Below are positions 14,878-29,466 of a stretch of 52,986 nt of DNA, piece after piece (the stretch's first letter is position 1; each line of letters starts with the position of its first letter). Made by a program: the position numbers and the translations under genes. The stretch spans positions 1 through 52,986 of the forward strand of contig NZ_BMYF01000027.1 in the NCBI RefSeq assembly GCF_014652135.1, read 5' to 3'. This DNA comes from Mongoliitalea lutea (lineage in GTDB: Bacteria > Bacteroidota > Bacteroidia > Cytophagales > Cyclobacteriaceae). Below the pieces are notes generated by a model that was not told the origin of the DNA, did no database searches, and saw only the letters and a list, made by a program, of their open reading frames with translations.

Positions 14878-15321
14878 ATGGCTAAGGAAATCACTGGTTA
14901 TGTGAAATTACAAGTGAAAGGTGGCCAGGCTAATCCTTCACCTCCGGTAGGTCCTGCTCTTGGTTCCAAGGGTTTGAACATTATGGAGTTCTGTAAGCAA
15001 TTCAATGCCCGTACCCAAGAAAAAATGGGTCATGTATTGCCTGTCTTGATTACTGTTTTTTCTGACAAATCTTTTGAGTTCGTTGTAAAAACTCCTCCAG
15101 CTGCAAATATGCTGATCGAGGCTGCGAAAGTAAAAGCTGGTTCTGCTGAGCCAAACAGAAAAAAGGTAGGTTCCGTAACATGGGATCAAGTAAAAGAGAT
15201 TGCTGAAGTGAAGATGCCTGACTTAAACGCTTTCAAAGTGGAATCTGCCATGAAAATGATTGCAGGTACCGCTAGAAGTATGGGTATCACTGTTTCTGGA
15301 AAAGCCCCTTGGGAGGAATAA
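14878..15321 (+). CDS. rplK: 50S ribosomal protein L11
   Basis: L11 forms the GTPase-associated centre of the large subunit with 23S rRNA and the L10/L12 stalk. The 147-aa protein (E. coli 142) starts with the flexible N-domain containing [19 protein letters not shown] (residues 14-32), whose prolines contact EF-G and RelA, and ends in the RNA-binding domain with [13 protein letters not shown]. It is tightly packed between nusG and rplA (10-base gap). Confidence 0.98.
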   Translation: MAKEITGYVKLQVKGGQANPSPPVGPALGSKGLNIMEFCKQFNARTQEKMGHVLPVLITVFSDKSFEFVVKTPPAANMLIEAAKVKAGSAEPNRKKVGSVTWDQVKEIAEVKMPDLNAFKVESAMKMIAGTARSMGITVSGKAPWEE

Positions 15322-15331
15322 ATAAAACACT

Positions 15332-16030
15332 ATGGCTAAGTTAACAAAAAAGCAAAAAGAAGCTCTTTCTAAGTACGACCCAAGCCAGCAGTACTCCTTA
15401 GAGGATGCTTCTCAAATCGTAAAAGATATCACATTGACTAAATTTGATGCTTCTGTGGATGTAGACGTTCGTTTGGGCGTTGATCCTCGTAAAGCTGATC
15501 AAATGGTGAGAGGTGTGGTAGCTCTTCCGCATGGAACTGGTAAGGATGTAAAAGTACTTGTACTTTGTACTCCTGACAAGGAACAAGAAGCAAAAGAAGC
15601 TGGTGCAGATCATGTAGGTCTAGACGATTACATTGCCAAAATTGAAGGCGGTTGGACAGATGTTGATGTTATCATCACTATGCCAAACGTTATGGCAAAG
15701 GTCGGTAGACTAGGTAGAGTTTTGGGTCCAAGAGGCTTGATGCCTAACCCAAAATCAGGTACTGTAACCTTAGAGGTTGGTAAAGCTGTGAAAGAAGTTA
15801 AAGCTGGTAAGATTGATTTCAAAGTAGATAAATTTGGTATCATTCACGCTGGTATTGGTAAGGTTTCCTTTACTCCTGAACAAATTCAGGACAATGTAAA
15901 AGAACTTATCGCTACTATTTCTAAGTTGAAGCCTGCTTCTTCTAAAGGTACATATTTCAAGAGCATTCACTTATCAAGTACAATGTCTCCTGGTGTTAAA
16001 GTAGATAAGGGTAGCATTCAAGGTATTTAA
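15332..16030 (+). CDS. rplA: 50S ribosomal protein L1
   Basis: L1 forms the mobile stalk at the ribosomal E site and in many bacteria represses its own operon by binding the mRNA. The 232-aa protein contains the family core [20 protein letters not shown] (about 43-62), a mid-section [20 protein letters not shown], and the C-terminal [14 protein letters not shown]. Length matches E. coli (234). No rRNA-mimicking L1 site was found in the 10-base gap before its start, so any autoregulation would act further upstream. Confidence 0.98.
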   Translation: MAKLTKKQKEALSKYDPSQQYSLEDASQIVKDITLTKFDASVDVDVRLGVDPRKADQMVRGVVALPHGTGKDVKVLVLCTPDKEQEAKEAGADHVGLDDYIAKIEGGWTDVDVIITMPNVMAKVGRLGRVLGPRGLMPNPKSGTVTLEVGKAVKEVKAGKIDFKVDKFGIIHAGIGKVSFTPEQIQDNVKELIATISKLKPASSKGTYFKSIHLSSTMSPGVKVDKGSIQGI

Positions 16031-16032
16031 TC

Positions 16033-16569
16033 ATGACTAGAGAAGAGAAATTACAAATAATCGAAGGTCTTACCGAGAAGTTCAAAGAGACTCCTTACTT
16101 CTACATTACAGATGCAGCAGGATTCTCAGTAGCTGACGTTAATGCTTTCAGAAGAACTTGTTACGAAAAAGGAATTGAGTACAAAGTGTACAAAAACACT
16201 TTGATTGCAAAAGCATTGGAAAACTTAGAAGGCGATTACAGCGATTTCGCTGCAAAAGTATTGAAAGGTTCTTCCGGTATTTTGTTTTCAAAAGAGGTTG
16301 GAAATCTTCCTGCAAAAGTTCTTTTAGATTTCAGAAAGAAACGTGGTAAGAAAGAAACGCGTCCAGTATTCAAAGGTGCTTACATCGATTCAGATGTATT
16401 TGTTGGAGAAGAAAATCTAGAGTTGTTATCGAACCTTAAGTCTAAAAATGAACTTATTGGTGATGTTATCGGCTTGCTACAGTCTCCAATGACCAACTTG
16501 GTATCTGCTCTTCAGAGTGGACCAAATACTATCGCAGGACTTGTTAAAACACTTTCTGAGAGAGAATAA
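16033..16569 (+). CDS. rplJ: 50S ribosomal protein L10
   Basis: L10 anchors the L7/L12 dimers to the ribosome. The 178-aa protein (E. coli 165) begins MTREEKLQIIEGLTEKF, contains the family segment YKVYKNTLIAKAL (56-68), and ends in the helical region that binds L12 (SALQSGPNTIAGLVKTLSERE). It starts 2 bases after rplA. A long L10 leader is not visible because there is no intergenic space; autoregulation would need a site inside rplA. Confidence 0.97.
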   Translation: MTREEKLQIIEGLTEKFKETPYFYITDAAGFSVADVNAFRRTCYEKGIEYKVYKNTLIAKALENLEGDYSDFAAKVLKGSSGILFSKEVGNLPAKVLLDFRKKRGKKETRPVFKGAYIDSDVFVGEENLELLSNLKSKNELIGDVIGLLQSPMTNLVSALQSGPNTIAGLVKTLSERE

Positions 16570-16622
16570 TCAATTTATAAAATCAATTAGTAAAAAAATC
16601 AACAATTTAAATATTTAATACA

Positions 16623-17003
16623 ATGGCAGATCTTAAACAACTTGCTGATCAGTTGGTAAACTTGACTGTAAAAGAGGTAAAAGAGTTAGCTGATATCCTT
16701 AAAGAAGATTACGGTATCGAACCAGCTGCTGCGGCTGTAGCTGTTGCTGCTCCTGGTGCTGGTGGTGGTGCTGCTGCTGAAGTTGAAGAAAAGACTTCAT
16801 TTGACGTTATCTTGAAATCTGCTGGTGCTCAGAAACTAGCAGTAGTAAAGCTTGTGAAAGAATTGACTGGTCTTGGCTTGAAAGAAGCAAAAGAATTAGT
16901 TGATGGTGCTCCTAAAGCTGTGAAAGAAGGCGTTGCTAAGGACGAAGCTGATGCTTTGAAAAAGTCTCTAGAAGAAGCTGGAGCTGAAGTAGAAGTAAAA
17001 TAA
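16623..17003 (+). CDS. rplL: 50S ribosomal protein L7/L12
   Basis: The stalk protein that recruits translation factors. The 126-aa protein shows an N-terminal dimerisation helix, an Ala/Gly-rich flexible hinge (about 34-53), and the factor-binding C-terminal domain with [20 protein letters not shown] (71-90). L12 is present in several copies per ribosome, and the 53-base gap before it is the largest inside this operon. The attenuator-like hairpin at 17047 follows the stop. Confidence 0.98.
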   Translation: MADLKQLADQLVNLTVKEVKELADILKEDYGIEPAAAAVAVAAPGAGGGAAAEVEEKTSFDVILKSAGAQKLAVVKLVKELTGLGLKEAKELVDGAPKAVKEGVAKDEADALKKSLEEAGAEVEVK

Positions 17004-17046
17004 TTTGATTAACCTTTGCCTGATTGTAGGTTAAGGTTATGAAGAT

Positions 17047-17074
17047 AGACCTGACTTGATGAGTCAGGTCTTTT
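17047..17074 (+). terminator. Terminator or attenuator between rplL and rpoB
   Basis: AGACCTGACT (17047-17056) pairs perfectly with AGTCAGGTCT (17062-17071) over a 5-base loop and is followed by TTT (17072-17074). Just upstream is a second possible hairpin, TTAACCT (17009-17015) with AGGTTAA (17028-17034). The short T-run suggests partial termination, which would lower rpoB/rpoC output relative to L12. Confidence 0.75.
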
Positions 17075-17097
17075 CCTGTTTGTGCTCAGGATTAAAA

Positions 17098-17130
17098 TTG
17101 CACTATTTCTAGCGACAATTGTCGTATTTG
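17098..17130 (+). promoter_or_regulatory. Possible weak rpoB promoter with embedded palindrome
   Basis: TTG at 17098-17100 and CGTATTTG at 17123-17130 (matching only the TTTG half of the -7 consensus), spaced by 22 bases. The spacer contains a perfect 12-base palindrome CGACAATTGTCG at 17113-17124, which could be a protein-binding site. The promoter match is poor, so transcription of rpoB may instead depend on read-through from rplL. Confidence 0.3.
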
Positions 17131-17161
17131 GTTAAAAATTATCACTAAAACAAAAACTGCC

Positions 17162-20100
17162 TTGGCTATCCAGAATCAAACCGAAAGGAAAAGTTTCTCA
17201 TCTATTAAGGTAGTCAAAGACTATCCTGATTTCCTAGATATCCAGTTACAATCTTTCAAAGATTTTTTCCAATTGGATACTCCTGCCGAAAGAAGAAGAC
17301 AGGATGGTTTATTTAAGGTGTTTTCTGAGAACTTTCCTATAAGTGACTCACGAGAAAACTTTACCCTTGAATTTATTGACTACGCGGTAGATCCACCAAA
17401 ATACTCTGTAGAAGAGTGTATAGATAGAGGCTTGACTTACTCAGTGCCTTTAAAAGCTAAACTTAGGTTGCTTTGTCATGATGAGGATAATGAAGATTTC
17501 GAAACTATCGAGCAAGAAGTATTCTTGGGTAATCTTCCTTACATGACTGAAAAAGGTTCTTTCGTGATCAATGGAGCGGAACGCGTAATCGTTTCTCAGT
17601 TGCATAGATCTCCAGGTGTATTTTTTGCTCAATCGAAGCATACCAACGGAACCAAACTTTATTCTGCCAGAATTATTCCTTTCAAAGGGAGTTGGATTGA
17701 ATTTGCGACAGACATCAACAATGTCATGTATGCATACATCGACCGTAAGAAAAAATTCCCAGTAACCACGCTTTTAAGAGCGATCGGTTATGGTTCTGAT
17801 AAAGAAATCTTGGACTTGTTTGGCCTTTCTGAAGAGATTGAGGCTAACAAAACAAGCCTTAAGAAAATTGCCGGCAGAAAATTAGCTGCTCGTGTGTTGA
17901 AAACATGGGTAGAAGACTTTGTGGATGAAGATACCGGTGAGGTGGTTTCTATTGATAGAAATGAAGTTCTATTGGAAAGAGATTCCATCTTAACTGAAGA
18001 AGATATAGAATTGATTTTAGATTCAGGAGCTAAGTCCATCATTCTTCACAGAGAAGATGTGAATGTGGCTGACTTCTCCATTATCTACAATACGCTTCAA
18101 AAAGATAACTCCAACTCGGAGAAAGAAGCGGTTGAGGTAATCTACCGTCAATTAAGAAATACTGAAGCTCCGGATGAGGCTACTGCAAGAGAAGTAATCC
18201 ACGGATTGTTCTTCTCTGATAAGCGTTATGATCTAGGAGAAGTTGGTCGTTACAGAATCAACAAAAAATTAGGATTAGATATTGATTCTGAGAAAATTGT
18301 ATTGACTACAGAAGACATCATTAGCATTGTGAAGTACTTGATCGGTTTGATCAACTCCAAAGCAGTAGTTGATGATATCGATCACCTTTCTAATAGAAGG
18401 GTTCGTACAGTAGGTGAGCAGTTGTACAGTCAGTTTGGAGTAGGTTTGGCGAGAATGTCCAGAACTATTCGTGAGCGTATGAACGTACGTGACAACGAAG
18501 ACTTCAAACCTGTTGACTTGATCAATGCACGTACACTTTCTTCTGTGATCAACTCTTTCTTTGGAACCAATCAGCTTTCTCAATTCATGGATCAGACCAA
18601 CCCATTGGCTGAATTGACCCATAAGAGAAGATTGTCTGCCTTGGGTCCAGGTGGTCTTTCCCGTGAAAGAGCTGGTTTTGAGGTTCGTGACGTTCACTAC
18701 ACGCACTATGGTCGTCTATGTACGATTGAAACTCCGGAAGGTCCAAACATCGGTTTGATTTCCTCTCTGTGTGTGCATGCAAAAGTCAATTCCATGGGCT
18801 TCTTGGAAACTCCTTACAGAAAAGTAGAGGGTGGCAAAGTGAGCATGAATGCGAATGATATTGTATTCTTGACCGCAGAAGAGGAAGATAATAATAACAT
18901 CGCCCAGGCAAATGCACCATTGGATGACAGTGGTAACTTTATCAACGAGCGAGTAAAAGCACGTTTAGAAGGTGACTTCCCAGTTTTGACTCCACAAGAG
19001 ATCAATTACATGGACGTAGCTCCTAATCAAATTGTATCTGTTGCGGCTTCTTTGATTCCATTCTTGGAGCATGATGATGCAAACAGAGCCTTGATGGGAT
19101 CTAACATGCAGCGCCAAGCAGTGCCTTTGTTGAGACCTGAATCTCCTTATGTAGGTACAGGCTTGGAAGGTAAAGCAGCAAGAGACTCTAGAGCATTGGT
19201 ATTGGCGGAAGCTGACGGTGTGGTAGAGTACGTAGATGCTAACAAAATCACCATCAAGTATGACTTAACAGATGATGAGTTGTTGGTAAACTTCAGCGAT
19301 GAATACAAAACCTATAACTTGATCAAGTTTAGAAGAACCAACCAAGATACTACGATCAACTTGACTCCATTGGTGTTGAAAGGTGATCGCGTGACTAAAG
19401 GTCAGGTATTGGTAGAAGGTTATTCTACTAATAAAGGTGAGCTTGCTTTGGGTAAGAACTTGAGAGTTGCTTACATGCCTTGGCAAGGATACAACTTTGA
19501 GGATGCGATTGTAATTTCCGAGCGAGTGGTACGTGAAGATATCTTTACGTCTATTCACATCGAAGAATTTCAGTTGGAAGTAAGAGATACCAAGAGAGGT
19601 GAGGAAGAATTGACTTCTGAAATCCCTAACGTATCTGAGGAAGCAGTGAAGCATTTGGATGAAAATGGTATCATCCGTGTAGGTGCTGAAGTAAAAGAAG
19701 GTGACATCATCATCGGTAAAATCACTCCAAAAGGAGAGACTGACCCAACTCCAGAAGAGAAATTGCTTCGTGCAATCTTTGGTGATAAGGCAGGCGATGT
19801 GAAAGATGCTTCTTTGAAAGCTTCTCCTTCTTTGAATGGTGTGGTTATTGAGACCAAATTGTTCTCTAGACCTAAGAAAGATAAAGATCTTCGTGCGAAG
19901 GCGAAAGCTGAAGTTGAGAAGTTGAAGAGCAAGTATGCAAAAGACTTATTAGGCATCCGTGCACGTATGATCAACAAATTGATTACGCTATTGGATGGCA
20001 TGACTTCCAGTGGAGTAAGACATAAATTTGGTGATGAGATCATCTCTAAAGGTGTGAAGTTTAACGCAAAGAATATTGAGCAAAACTTATTCCCTGCTAA

Positions 20101-21037
20101 AAACCCATACAGAGATGAGTCTAACTATAACGTACCTGAAGAGGCTAATTTGATCTCCGATATCATCTTGGATGATTGGACAGAAGATGCACGCGTGAAT
20201 TCATTGGTTCAGCAGTTGGTTAAAAACTATGTGAACTCTAGAAATGAAATCTCGGGTAGATTCAAGAGAGACAAATTTACCCTTGAAGTAGGTGACGAAT
20301 TACCTGCAGGTATTGTACAATTGGCTAAAGTTTACATCGCTAAAAAGCGTAAGCTTAAAGTAGGTGATAAGATGGCCGGTCGTCACGGTAATAAGGGTAT
20401 CGTTGCTAGAATCGTACGTGATGAGGATATGCCATTCTTGGAAGATGGAACACCAATGGATATCGTATTGAATCCGCTAGGGGTACCTTCTCGAATGAAC
20501 ATCGGTCAGATCTACGAAACAGTTCTAGCTTGGGCCGGTTACAAACTAGGTAAGAAGTACGCTACTCCAATCTTCGATGGTGCGACTATGGAAGAAGTAG
20601 CTGCCGAATTGGATGCTGCTGGATTGCCAGCTTACGGAAGAACGTATCTTTATGATGGTTTGTCCGGTAAGATGTTTGATCAGCCGGTAACTGTAGGTAT
20701 TGCTTACATGTTGAAATTGGGTCACTTGGTTGATGACAAGATGCACGCAAGATCCATCGGACCATACTCTTTGATCACGCAGCAGCCATTGGGTGGTAAA
20801 GCCCAGTTTGGTGGTCAGCGATTTGGAGAGATGGAAGTGTGGGCTTTGGAGGCCTTCGGTGCTTCTCACGTATTGCAGGAGATCTTGACAGTGAAATCCG
20901 ATGACGTGGTAGGTAGAGCGAAAGCATACGAGGCTATCGTAAAAGGTGAAAACCTTCCTAAGCCAAATATTCCAGAATCATTCAACGTATTGGTTCATGA
21001 ATTGAGAGGCTTGGCTCTTGAAATCACCTTAGATTAA
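17162..21037 (+). CDS. rpoB: DNA-directed RNA polymerase subunit beta
   Basis: The catalytic beta subunit, 1291 aa (E. coli 1342). The rifampicin-binding segment is present in wild-type form ([20 protein letters not shown]), as are [15 protein letters not shown] and the C-terminal [20 protein letters not shown]. Translation begins at a TTG (17162): no in-frame ATG lies upstream, and residues just after it (QTERKSFSS) are already conserved. It is separated from rplL by an attenuator-like hairpin and from rpoC by 47 bases containing a GNRA-capped hairpin. Confidence 0.98.
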   Translation: MAIQNQTERKSFSSIKVVKDYPDFLDIQLQSFKDFFQLDTPAERRRQDGLFKVFSENFPISDSRENFTLEFIDYAVDPPKYSVEECIDRGLTYSVPLKAKLRLLCHDEDNEDFETIEQEVFLGNLPYMTEKGSFVINGAERVIVSQLHRSPGVFFAQSKHTNGTKLYSARIIPFKGSWIEFATDINNVMYAYIDRKKKFPVTTLLRAIGYGSDKEILDLFGLSEEIEANKTSLKKIAGRKLAARVLKTWVEDFVDEDTGEVVSIDRNEVLLERDSILTEEDIELILDSGAKSIILHREDVNVADFSIIYNTLQKDNSNSEKEAVEVIYRQLRNTEAPDEATAREVIHGLFFSDKRYDLGEVGRYRINKKLGLDIDSEKIVLTTEDIISIVKYLIGLINSKAVVDDIDHLSNRRVRTVGEQLYSQFGVGLARMSRTIRERMNVRDNEDFKPVDLINARTLSSVINSFFGTNQLSQFMDQTNPLAELTHKRRLSALGPGGLSRERAGFEVRDVHYTHYGRLCTIETPEGPNIGLISSLCVHAKVNSMGFLETPYRKVEGGKVSMNANDIVFLTAEEEDNNNIAQANAPLDDSGNFINERVKARLEGDFPVLTPQEINYMDVAPNQIVSVAASLIPFLEHDDANRALMGSNMQRQAVPLLRPESPYVGTGLEGKAARDSRALVLAEADGVVEYVDANKITIKYDLTDDELLVNFSDEYKTYNLIKFRRTNQDTTINLTPLVLKGDRVTKGQVLVEGYSTNKGELALGKNLRVAYMPWQGYNFEDAIVISERVVREDIFTSIHIEEFQLEVRDTKRGEEELTSEIPNVSEEAVKHLDENGIIRVGAEVKEGDIIIGKITPKGETDPTPEEKLLRAIFGDKAGDVKDASLKASPSLNGVVIETKLFSRPKKDKDLRAKAKAEVEKLKSKYAKDLLGIRARMINKLITLLDGMTSSGVRHKFGDEIISKGVKFNAKNIEQNLFPAKNPYRDESNYNVPEEANLISDIILDDWTEDARVNSLVQQLVKNYVNSRNEISGRFKRDKFTLEVGDELPAGIVQLAKVYIAKKRKLKVGDKMAGRHGNKGIVARIVRDEDMPFLEDGTPMDIVLNPLGVPSRMNIGQIYETVLAWAGYKLGKKYATPIFDGATMEEVAAELDAAGLPAYGRTYLYDGLSGKMFDQPVTVGIAYMLKLGHLVDDKMHARSIGPYSLITQQPLGGKAQFGGQRFGEMEVWALEAFGASHVLQEILTVKSDDVVGRAKAYEAIVKGENLPKPNIPESFNVLVHELRGLALEITLD

Positions 21038-21049
21038 TTCAAAAAAAAT

Positions 21050-21063
21050 GGGCCGCAAGGCCC
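21050..21063 (+). other. GNRA-tetraloop hairpin between rpoB and rpoC
   Basis: GGGCC (21050-21054), loop GCAA, GGCCC (21059-21063): a perfect 5-bp GC stem closed by a GNRA loop, 22 bases before the rpoC start. There is no T-tract after it, so it is not a terminator; an effect on mRNA stability or rpoC initiation is possible. Confidence 0.5.
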
Positions 21064-21084
21064 TTAACATACTCTTCAACAATT

Positions 21085-25395
<4,311 letters not shown>

Positions 25396-25414
25396 ATAAA
25401 CGTCTAATTATTGA

Positions 25415-25444
25415 AAGGCCTGTATTTACGTACAGGCCTTTTTT
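25415..25444 (+). terminator. Terminator after rpoC
   Basis: AAGGCCTGTA (25415-25424) pairs perfectly with TACAGGCCTT (25431-25440) over a 6-base loop, then a T-run: 25439-25445 is seven T in a row, two of them within the stem. It ends 14 bases before the DUF3467 start codon. Confidence 0.9.
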
Positions 25445-25458
25445 AATCCCTATATGAT

Positions 25459-25776
25459 ATGGACCAAAATAATCAACCGAATCAACAAATAGATGTGGAG
25501 TTGACCGAAGAGGTAGCGGAGGGTATTTACTCTAACTTAGCGATGATAGCTCATTCCAATTCAGAATTTGTTATTGATTTTATCCGTCTGATGCCAGGTG
25601 TACCTAAGGCCAAGGTAAAATCACGCATTATCATGACCCCCGATCATGCCAAAAGGTTATTGGCGGCTTTGAAAGATAATATCGGTAAGTACGAAGAAGC
25701 ATTCGGGAAGATACCAATTGGACAGGAAGCACCAGGATTTCCCATGAATTTTGGGGGTAACTTTGGGGAGGCTTAA
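25459..25776 (+). CDS. DUF3467 family protein
   Basis: A 105-aa acidic, soluble protein. The core QIDVELTEEVAEGIYSNLAM, SEFVIDFIRLMPGVPKAKV and MTPDHAKRLLAALKDNI matches DUF3467, a small conserved family of unknown function; I recall it next to rpoC in Bacteroidota. The C-terminal tail is rich in Gly, Phe and Asn. The start ATG is only 14 bases past the rpoC terminator, with no good promoter between, so its expression probably depends on terminator read-through. Another ATG at 25454 is out of frame. Confidence 0.85.
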   Translation: MDQNNQPNQQIDVELTEEVAEGIYSNLAMIAHSNSEFVIDFIRLMPGVPKAKVKSRIIMTPDHAKRLLAALKDNIGKYEEAFGKIPIGQEAPGFPMNFGGNFGEA

Positions 25777-25796
25777 TAAAAATATAACAGCTTAAT

Positions 25797-25827
25797 TTTG
25801 TTTGTTTTACTGATTTCCCTACCTTTG
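25797..25827 (+). promoter_or_regulatory. Promoter of the str-type operon (rpsL)
   Basis: TTTG at 25797-25800, 19 bases, then TACCTTTG at 25820-25827, a full Bacteroidota promoter match 50 bases before rpsL. It overlaps nothing and drives rpsL, rpsG, fusA and rpsJ. Confidence 0.75.
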
Positions 25828-25877
25828 CAGTCCAAAATTTACAAGTTTAAAGGAAGTATTTATAAATCTATCAGTTA

Positions 25878-26285
25878 ATGCCTACTATACAACAGTTAGT
25901 AAGAAAAGGTAGAAACGTCCTAGAGACCAAATCCAAGTCAAAAGCTTTGGATGCATGTCCTCAAAGACGTGGTGTATGTACCAGAGTGTACACTACCACC
26001 CCTAAGAAGCCAAACTCAGCGATGAGAAAAGTGGCCAGGGTTAGATTGACGAATGGTAAAGAGGTGAATGCCTACATTCCAGGAGAGGGTCACAATTTGC
26101 AAGAGCACTCGATCGTATTGATCAGAGGTGGTCGTGTGAAGGATCTACCAGGTGTACGTTACCACATTATCAGAGGTGCATTGGATACTGCAGGAGTAAA
26201 AGACCGTAAGCAAGGTCGCTCCAAGTACGGTGCTAAGAGACCTAAGCCAGGAGCTCCAGCTGCTGCAACAGGCAAAAAGAAATAA
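25878..26285 (+). CDS. rpsL: 30S ribosomal protein S12
   Basis: S12 sits at the decoding centre and influences accuracy. The 135-aa protein (E. coli 124) contains [20 protein letters not shown] with K43 and [13 protein letters not shown] with K88, the positions changed in streptomycin-resistant mutants; both are wild-type lysines here. The extra length is a basic Pro/Ala/Lys-rich tail. It is the first gene of the operon and follows a good promoter by 50 bases. Confidence 0.98.
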   Translation: MPTIQQLVRKGRNVLETKSKSKALDACPQRRGVCTRVYTTTPKKPNSAMRKVARVRLTNGKEVNAYIPGEGHNLQEHSIVLIRGGRVKDLPGVRYHIIRGALDTAGVKDRKQGRSKYGAKRPKPGAPAAATGKKK

Positions 26286-26304
26286 TTAAAAACATTACAA
26301 AGAA

Positions 26305-26772
26305 ATGAGAAAAGCGAAACCAAAGAAGAGATATATTCTTCCTGATCCGAAGTTCAATGATACTTTGGTAACAAAGTTCGTTAACTGTCTAATGGTAGAT
26401 GGTAAGAAGAGTATTGCTTACAAAATCTTCTACGATGCAATCGAGAAGGTTGAACAAAAAGTAGGTGAGAACGGTCTTGAGGTTTGGAAAAAAGCGCTTA
26501 ACAATATTACTCCCGCTGTAGAGGTGAAGAGTCGTAGAGTTGGTGGTGCTACGTTCCAGGTCCCAATGGAAGTTAGACCTGAAAGAAAATTGTCCCTAGG
26601 CATCAAATGGATGATCAATTATGCCAGAAAAAGGGGTGAGAAAACTATGATGGATAGATTAGCAGGTGAAATCATCTCCGCGTCCAAAGGTGAAGGTGCG
26701 GCAGTTAAGAAAAAAGATGATACACACAGAATGGCTGAAGCCAATAAAGCATTCTCACACTTTAGATTTTAA
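26305..26772 (+). CDS. rpsG: 30S ribosomal protein S7
   Basis: S7 organises the 3' major domain of 16S rRNA and the small-subunit head. The 155-aa protein begins [19 protein letters not shown], contains the family motif [21 protein letters not shown] (the positions around residue 80) and ends KAFSHFRF. Length matches the normal 155-156 aa. It follows rpsL by 19 bases, and the fusA ATG comes 6 bases after its stop. Confidence 0.98.
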   Translation: MRKAKPKKRYILPDPKFNDTLVTKFVNCLMVDGKKSIAYKIFYDAIEKVEQKVGENGLEVWKKALNNITPAVEVKSRRVGGATFQVPMEVRPERKLSLGIKWMINYARKRGEKTMMDRLAGEIISASKGEGAAVKKKDDTHRMAEANKAFSHFRF

Positions 26773-26778
26773 TTGATA

Positions 26779-28899
26779 ATGTCAAGAGATTTAAGATTTA
26801 CTAGGAACATTGGTATTGCTGCGCACATTGATGCGGGTAAGACCACGACTACTGAACGTATCCTTTTTTACTCCGGTGTTTCCCACAAAATCGGTGAAGT
26901 ACACGACGGAGCGGCCACCATGGACTGGATGGCTCAGGAGCAGGAGAGAGGTATTACCATCACTTCAGCTGCCACTACAGTATTCTGGGATTATAGAAAT
27001 AACAAATACCAAATCAACATCATCGATACTCCGGGACACGTTGACTTCACTGTAGAAGTAAACAGATCTTTGAGAGTTTTGGATGGATTGGTATTCCTTT
27101 TTAGTGCAGTTGATGGTGTAGAGCCACAATCTGAGACTAACTGGAGATTAGCTGATAACTATAAAGTAGCCCGTATCGGTTTCGTTAACAAAATGGACAG
27201 ATCCGGTGCTAACTTCCTTGAAGTTTGTAAACAAGTAAAAGAAATGTTGGGAAGTCATGCAGTGCCATTGCAACTTCCTATCGGTGCCGAAGACAAGTTC
27301 AAAGGGGTAGTTGATTTGATCAACAACCGTGCGATCACTTGGAATGAGGCTGACATGGGGATGACATATGAAGTTATTCCTATTCCAGAAGACATGGAAG
27401 AAGAAGTAGCTGAGTGGAGAGAGCACTTGCTAGAGTCAGTTGCTGAGTTTGATGAGACCTTGATGGAGAAATACTTCGAGGATCCAAATTCAATTACAGA
27501 AGCTGAAATCTTAGCTGCACTTCGTCAGGCCACTATCGGCATGAAGATCGTTCCTATGGTTTGTGGTTCATCTTTCAAAAACAAAGGTGTTCAGACCATG
27601 TTGGACTTGGTGATGGAATTGTTACCTTCTCCATTGGATAAGGATGATATCATCGCTACTGACCTTAACGACGAAAATAAAGAAGTAAGCATTTCTCCTG
27701 ATGAGAACGAGCCATTCACTGGTTTGGCTTTCAAGATCGCAACTGACCCATTCGTAGGTAGATTGTGTTTCGTGAGAGCTTATTCAGGAGTATTGGAATC
27801 TGGTTCATACGTATTCAATAGCCGTTCTGGCAATAAGGAGCGTATCTCCCGCGTATTCCAAATGCATGCGAATAAGCAAAACCAGATCCCTAGACTACAG
27901 GCCGGTGATATCGGTGCAGTAGTAGGTTTCAAAGATATCAAGACCGGTGATACCCTTTGCGATGAAAAGCGTAAAGTAGTATTGGAGTCTATGGTGTTCC
28001 CTGAGCCAGTTATCGGATATGCTATTGAGCCTAAAACTCAGGCTGATGTTGATAAATTGGGTATGGCGATCGCTAAATTGGTAGAAGAAGATCCAACACT
28101 TCAAGTAAATACAGATCACGAAACTGGTCAGACTATCTTGAGAGGTATGGGTGAGCTTCACTTGGAAATTATCATTGACCGTCTGAAGAGAGAATTTAAG
28201 GTTGAAATCAACCAAGGTGCTCCTCAGGTTGCTTACAAAGAAGCTTTGTTTGGTTCTGTTGAACACAAAGAAGTTTACAAGAAGCAGACAGGTGGTAAAG
28301 GTAAATTTGCTGACATCGTATTCGAATTAGGTCCTAAGGATGCAGATCCTGAGACTGGCGAAATTAAGCCAGGATTGGAGTTTGTGAATGGTATCGTAGG
28401 TGGTGTGATTCCTAAAGAATTTATCGCCCCTGTTCAAAAAGGTTTCTCGGAAGCTATGAAGAACGGTCCATTGGCAGGTTACCCAATCGAATCTATGAAG
28501 GTAAGATTGTTCCACGGTTCTTACCACGATGTTGACTCCGATGCATTGTCTTTCGAATTGGCTGCTAGACTTGGTTTCAAAGAAGCTGCTAAGAAGTGTA
28601 GACCACAATTGTTGGAGCCAATCATGGCGGTGGATGTAGTAACTCCAGATGAATATACTGGTCCTATTACAGGTGACTTGAACAGAAGAAGAGGTTTGAT
28701 GAAAGGTATGGATACCAAAGGTTCTTCTACAGTAGTGAAGGCAAGCGTTCCATTATCTGAATTATTCGGTTATGTAACTGATTTGAGAACCATCTCTTCT
28801 GGTAGAGCGACAGCGTCTTTGACCTTCTCTCACTATGAGCCAGTTCCAACCAACATCGCTGAACAAGTGATTGCGAAAGTAAAAGGTGAAAAAGCCTAA
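26779..28899 (+). CDS. fusA: Elongation factor G
   Basis: GTPase catalysing translocation and, with RRF, ribosome recycling. The 706-aa protein has G1 AHIDAGKT near residue 17, the switch I signature [12 protein letters not shown]3 DTPGHVDF, and G4 NKMDR, followed by domains II-V. An open frame continues 6 bases further to a TTG at 26773, but the ATG at 26779 ([14 protein letters not shown]) is the expected start. It is preceded by rpsG and followed by rpsJ after 13 bases. Confidence 0.98.
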   Translation: MSRDLRFTRNIGIAAHIDAGKTTTTERILFYSGVSHKIGEVHDGAATMDWMAQEQERGITITSAATTVFWDYRNNKYQINIIDTPGHVDFTVEVNRSLRVLDGLVFLFSAVDGVEPQSETNWRLADNYKVARIGFVNKMDRSGANFLEVCKQVKEMLGSHAVPLQLPIGAEDKFKGVVDLINNRAITWNEADMGMTYEVIPIPEDMEEEVAEWREHLLESVAEFDETLMEKYFEDPNSITEAEILAALRQATIGMKIVPMVCGSSFKNKGVQTMLDLVMELLPSPLDKDDIIATDLNDENKEVSISPDENEPFTGLAFKIATDPFVGRLCFVRAYSGVLESGSYVFNSRSGNKERISRVFQMHANKQNQIPRLQAGDIGAVVGFKDIKTGDTLCDEKRKVVLESMVFPEPVIGYAIEPKTQADVDKLGMAIAKLVEEDPTLQVNTDHETGQTILRGMGELHLEIIIDRLKREFKVEINQGAPQVAYKEALFGSVEHKEVYKKQTGGKGKFADIVFELGPKDADPETGEIKPGLEFVNGIVGGVIPKEFIAPVQKGFSEAMKNGPLAGYPIESMKVRLFHGSYHDVDSDALSFELAARLGFKEAAKKCRPQLLEPIMAVDVVTPDEYTGPITGDLNRRRGLMKGMDTKGSSTVVKASVPLSELFGYVTDLRTISSGRATASLTFSHYEPVPTNIAEQVIAKVKGEKA

Positions 28900-28912
28900 A
28901 TCCTGAAAGAAA

Positions 28913-29218
28913 ATGAATCAGAAAATCAGAATAAAATTAAAATCATACGATCACAGCTTGGTGGATAAGTCATCAGAGAAGATCGTAAAGGCGGTGAAAG
29001 CTACCGGAGCCATTGTAGTAGGGCCAATTCCATTGCCTACTAAGAAGGAGAAATTTACTGTATTGAAGTCACCACACGTAAACAAAAAAGCTAGAGATCA
29101 ATATCAGCTTTGTACGTACAAAAGATTGGTAGACATCTACAGCAATAGCTCTAAAACTGTTGATGCCTTGATGAAAATCGAACTTCCAAGTGGAGTTGAT
29201 GTAGAAATCAAAGTCTGA
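28913..29218 (+). CDS. rpsJ: 30S ribosomal protein S10
   Basis: S10 is an assembly protein of the 30S head and, as NusE, part of the transcription antitermination complex. The 101-aa protein contains [20 protein letters not shown] and the conserved [19 protein letters not shown]. It is the last gene of the rpsL-rpsG-fusA unit and is cut off from rplC by a strong terminator, unlike the E. coli S10 operon, which it heads. Confidence 0.98.
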   Translation: MNQKIRIKLKSYDHSLVDKSSEKIVKAVKATGAIVVGPIPLPTKKEKFTVLKSPHVNKKARDQYQLCTYKRLVDIYSNSSKTVDALMKIELPSGVDVEIKV

Positions 29219-29240
29219 CAGTATACACAATCCTTTACTG

Positions 29241-29276
29241 AAACCTGCAGCGTTTTCGTTGCAGGTTTTGTTTTTT
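29241..29276 (+). terminator. Terminator after rpsJ
   Basis: AAACCTGCAGCG (29241-29252) pairs with CGTTGCAGGTTT (29257-29268; one G-T pair) over a TTTT loop, then TG and six T (29271-29276). It ends the rpsL-fusA-rpsJ unit. Confidence 0.9.
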
Positions 29277-29372
29277 GAGGCATTTTGTAGATAAGTTTTA
29301 CTTACGCGGGTAAGAAATGTATGCTTTCACCAAATTTATTTTGGTAAATAATTGAAAATATTAAAGTTGGGT

Positions 29373-29403
29373 TTTGCTTGGTGAAATTAAATTAATAACT
29401 TTG
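29373..29403 (+). promoter_or_regulatory. Promoter of the rplC operon
   Basis: TTTG at 29373-29376, 19 bases, then TAACTTTG at 29396-29403, 64 bases before rplC. The 9-base inverted repeat TTTCACCAA (29325-29333) and TTGGTGAAA (29378-29386) has its right arm inside the promoter spacer and may be an operator. The rest of the 248-base gap 29219-29466 holds the rpsJ terminator and AT-rich sequence. Confidence 0.75.
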
Positions 29404-29466
29404 CAGTCCTTAAAAAGCACCCTTGTGCGTAAGCTCTTGGGTTTCAAGATTATTATATAACAGAAG

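Noticed and set aside
19570-20043. 157-codon leftward frame inside rpoB
   Set aside because: It is antisense to conserved rpoB coding sequence and has no known domain; it reflects the codon bias of rpoB. The same applies to long antisense frames in rpoC (22054-22533), rplJ-rpoB and rpsM-rpsK (40858-41364).
26773-26778. TTG start for fusA
   Set aside because: The ATG two codons later gives the conserved N-terminus [10 protein letters not shown].
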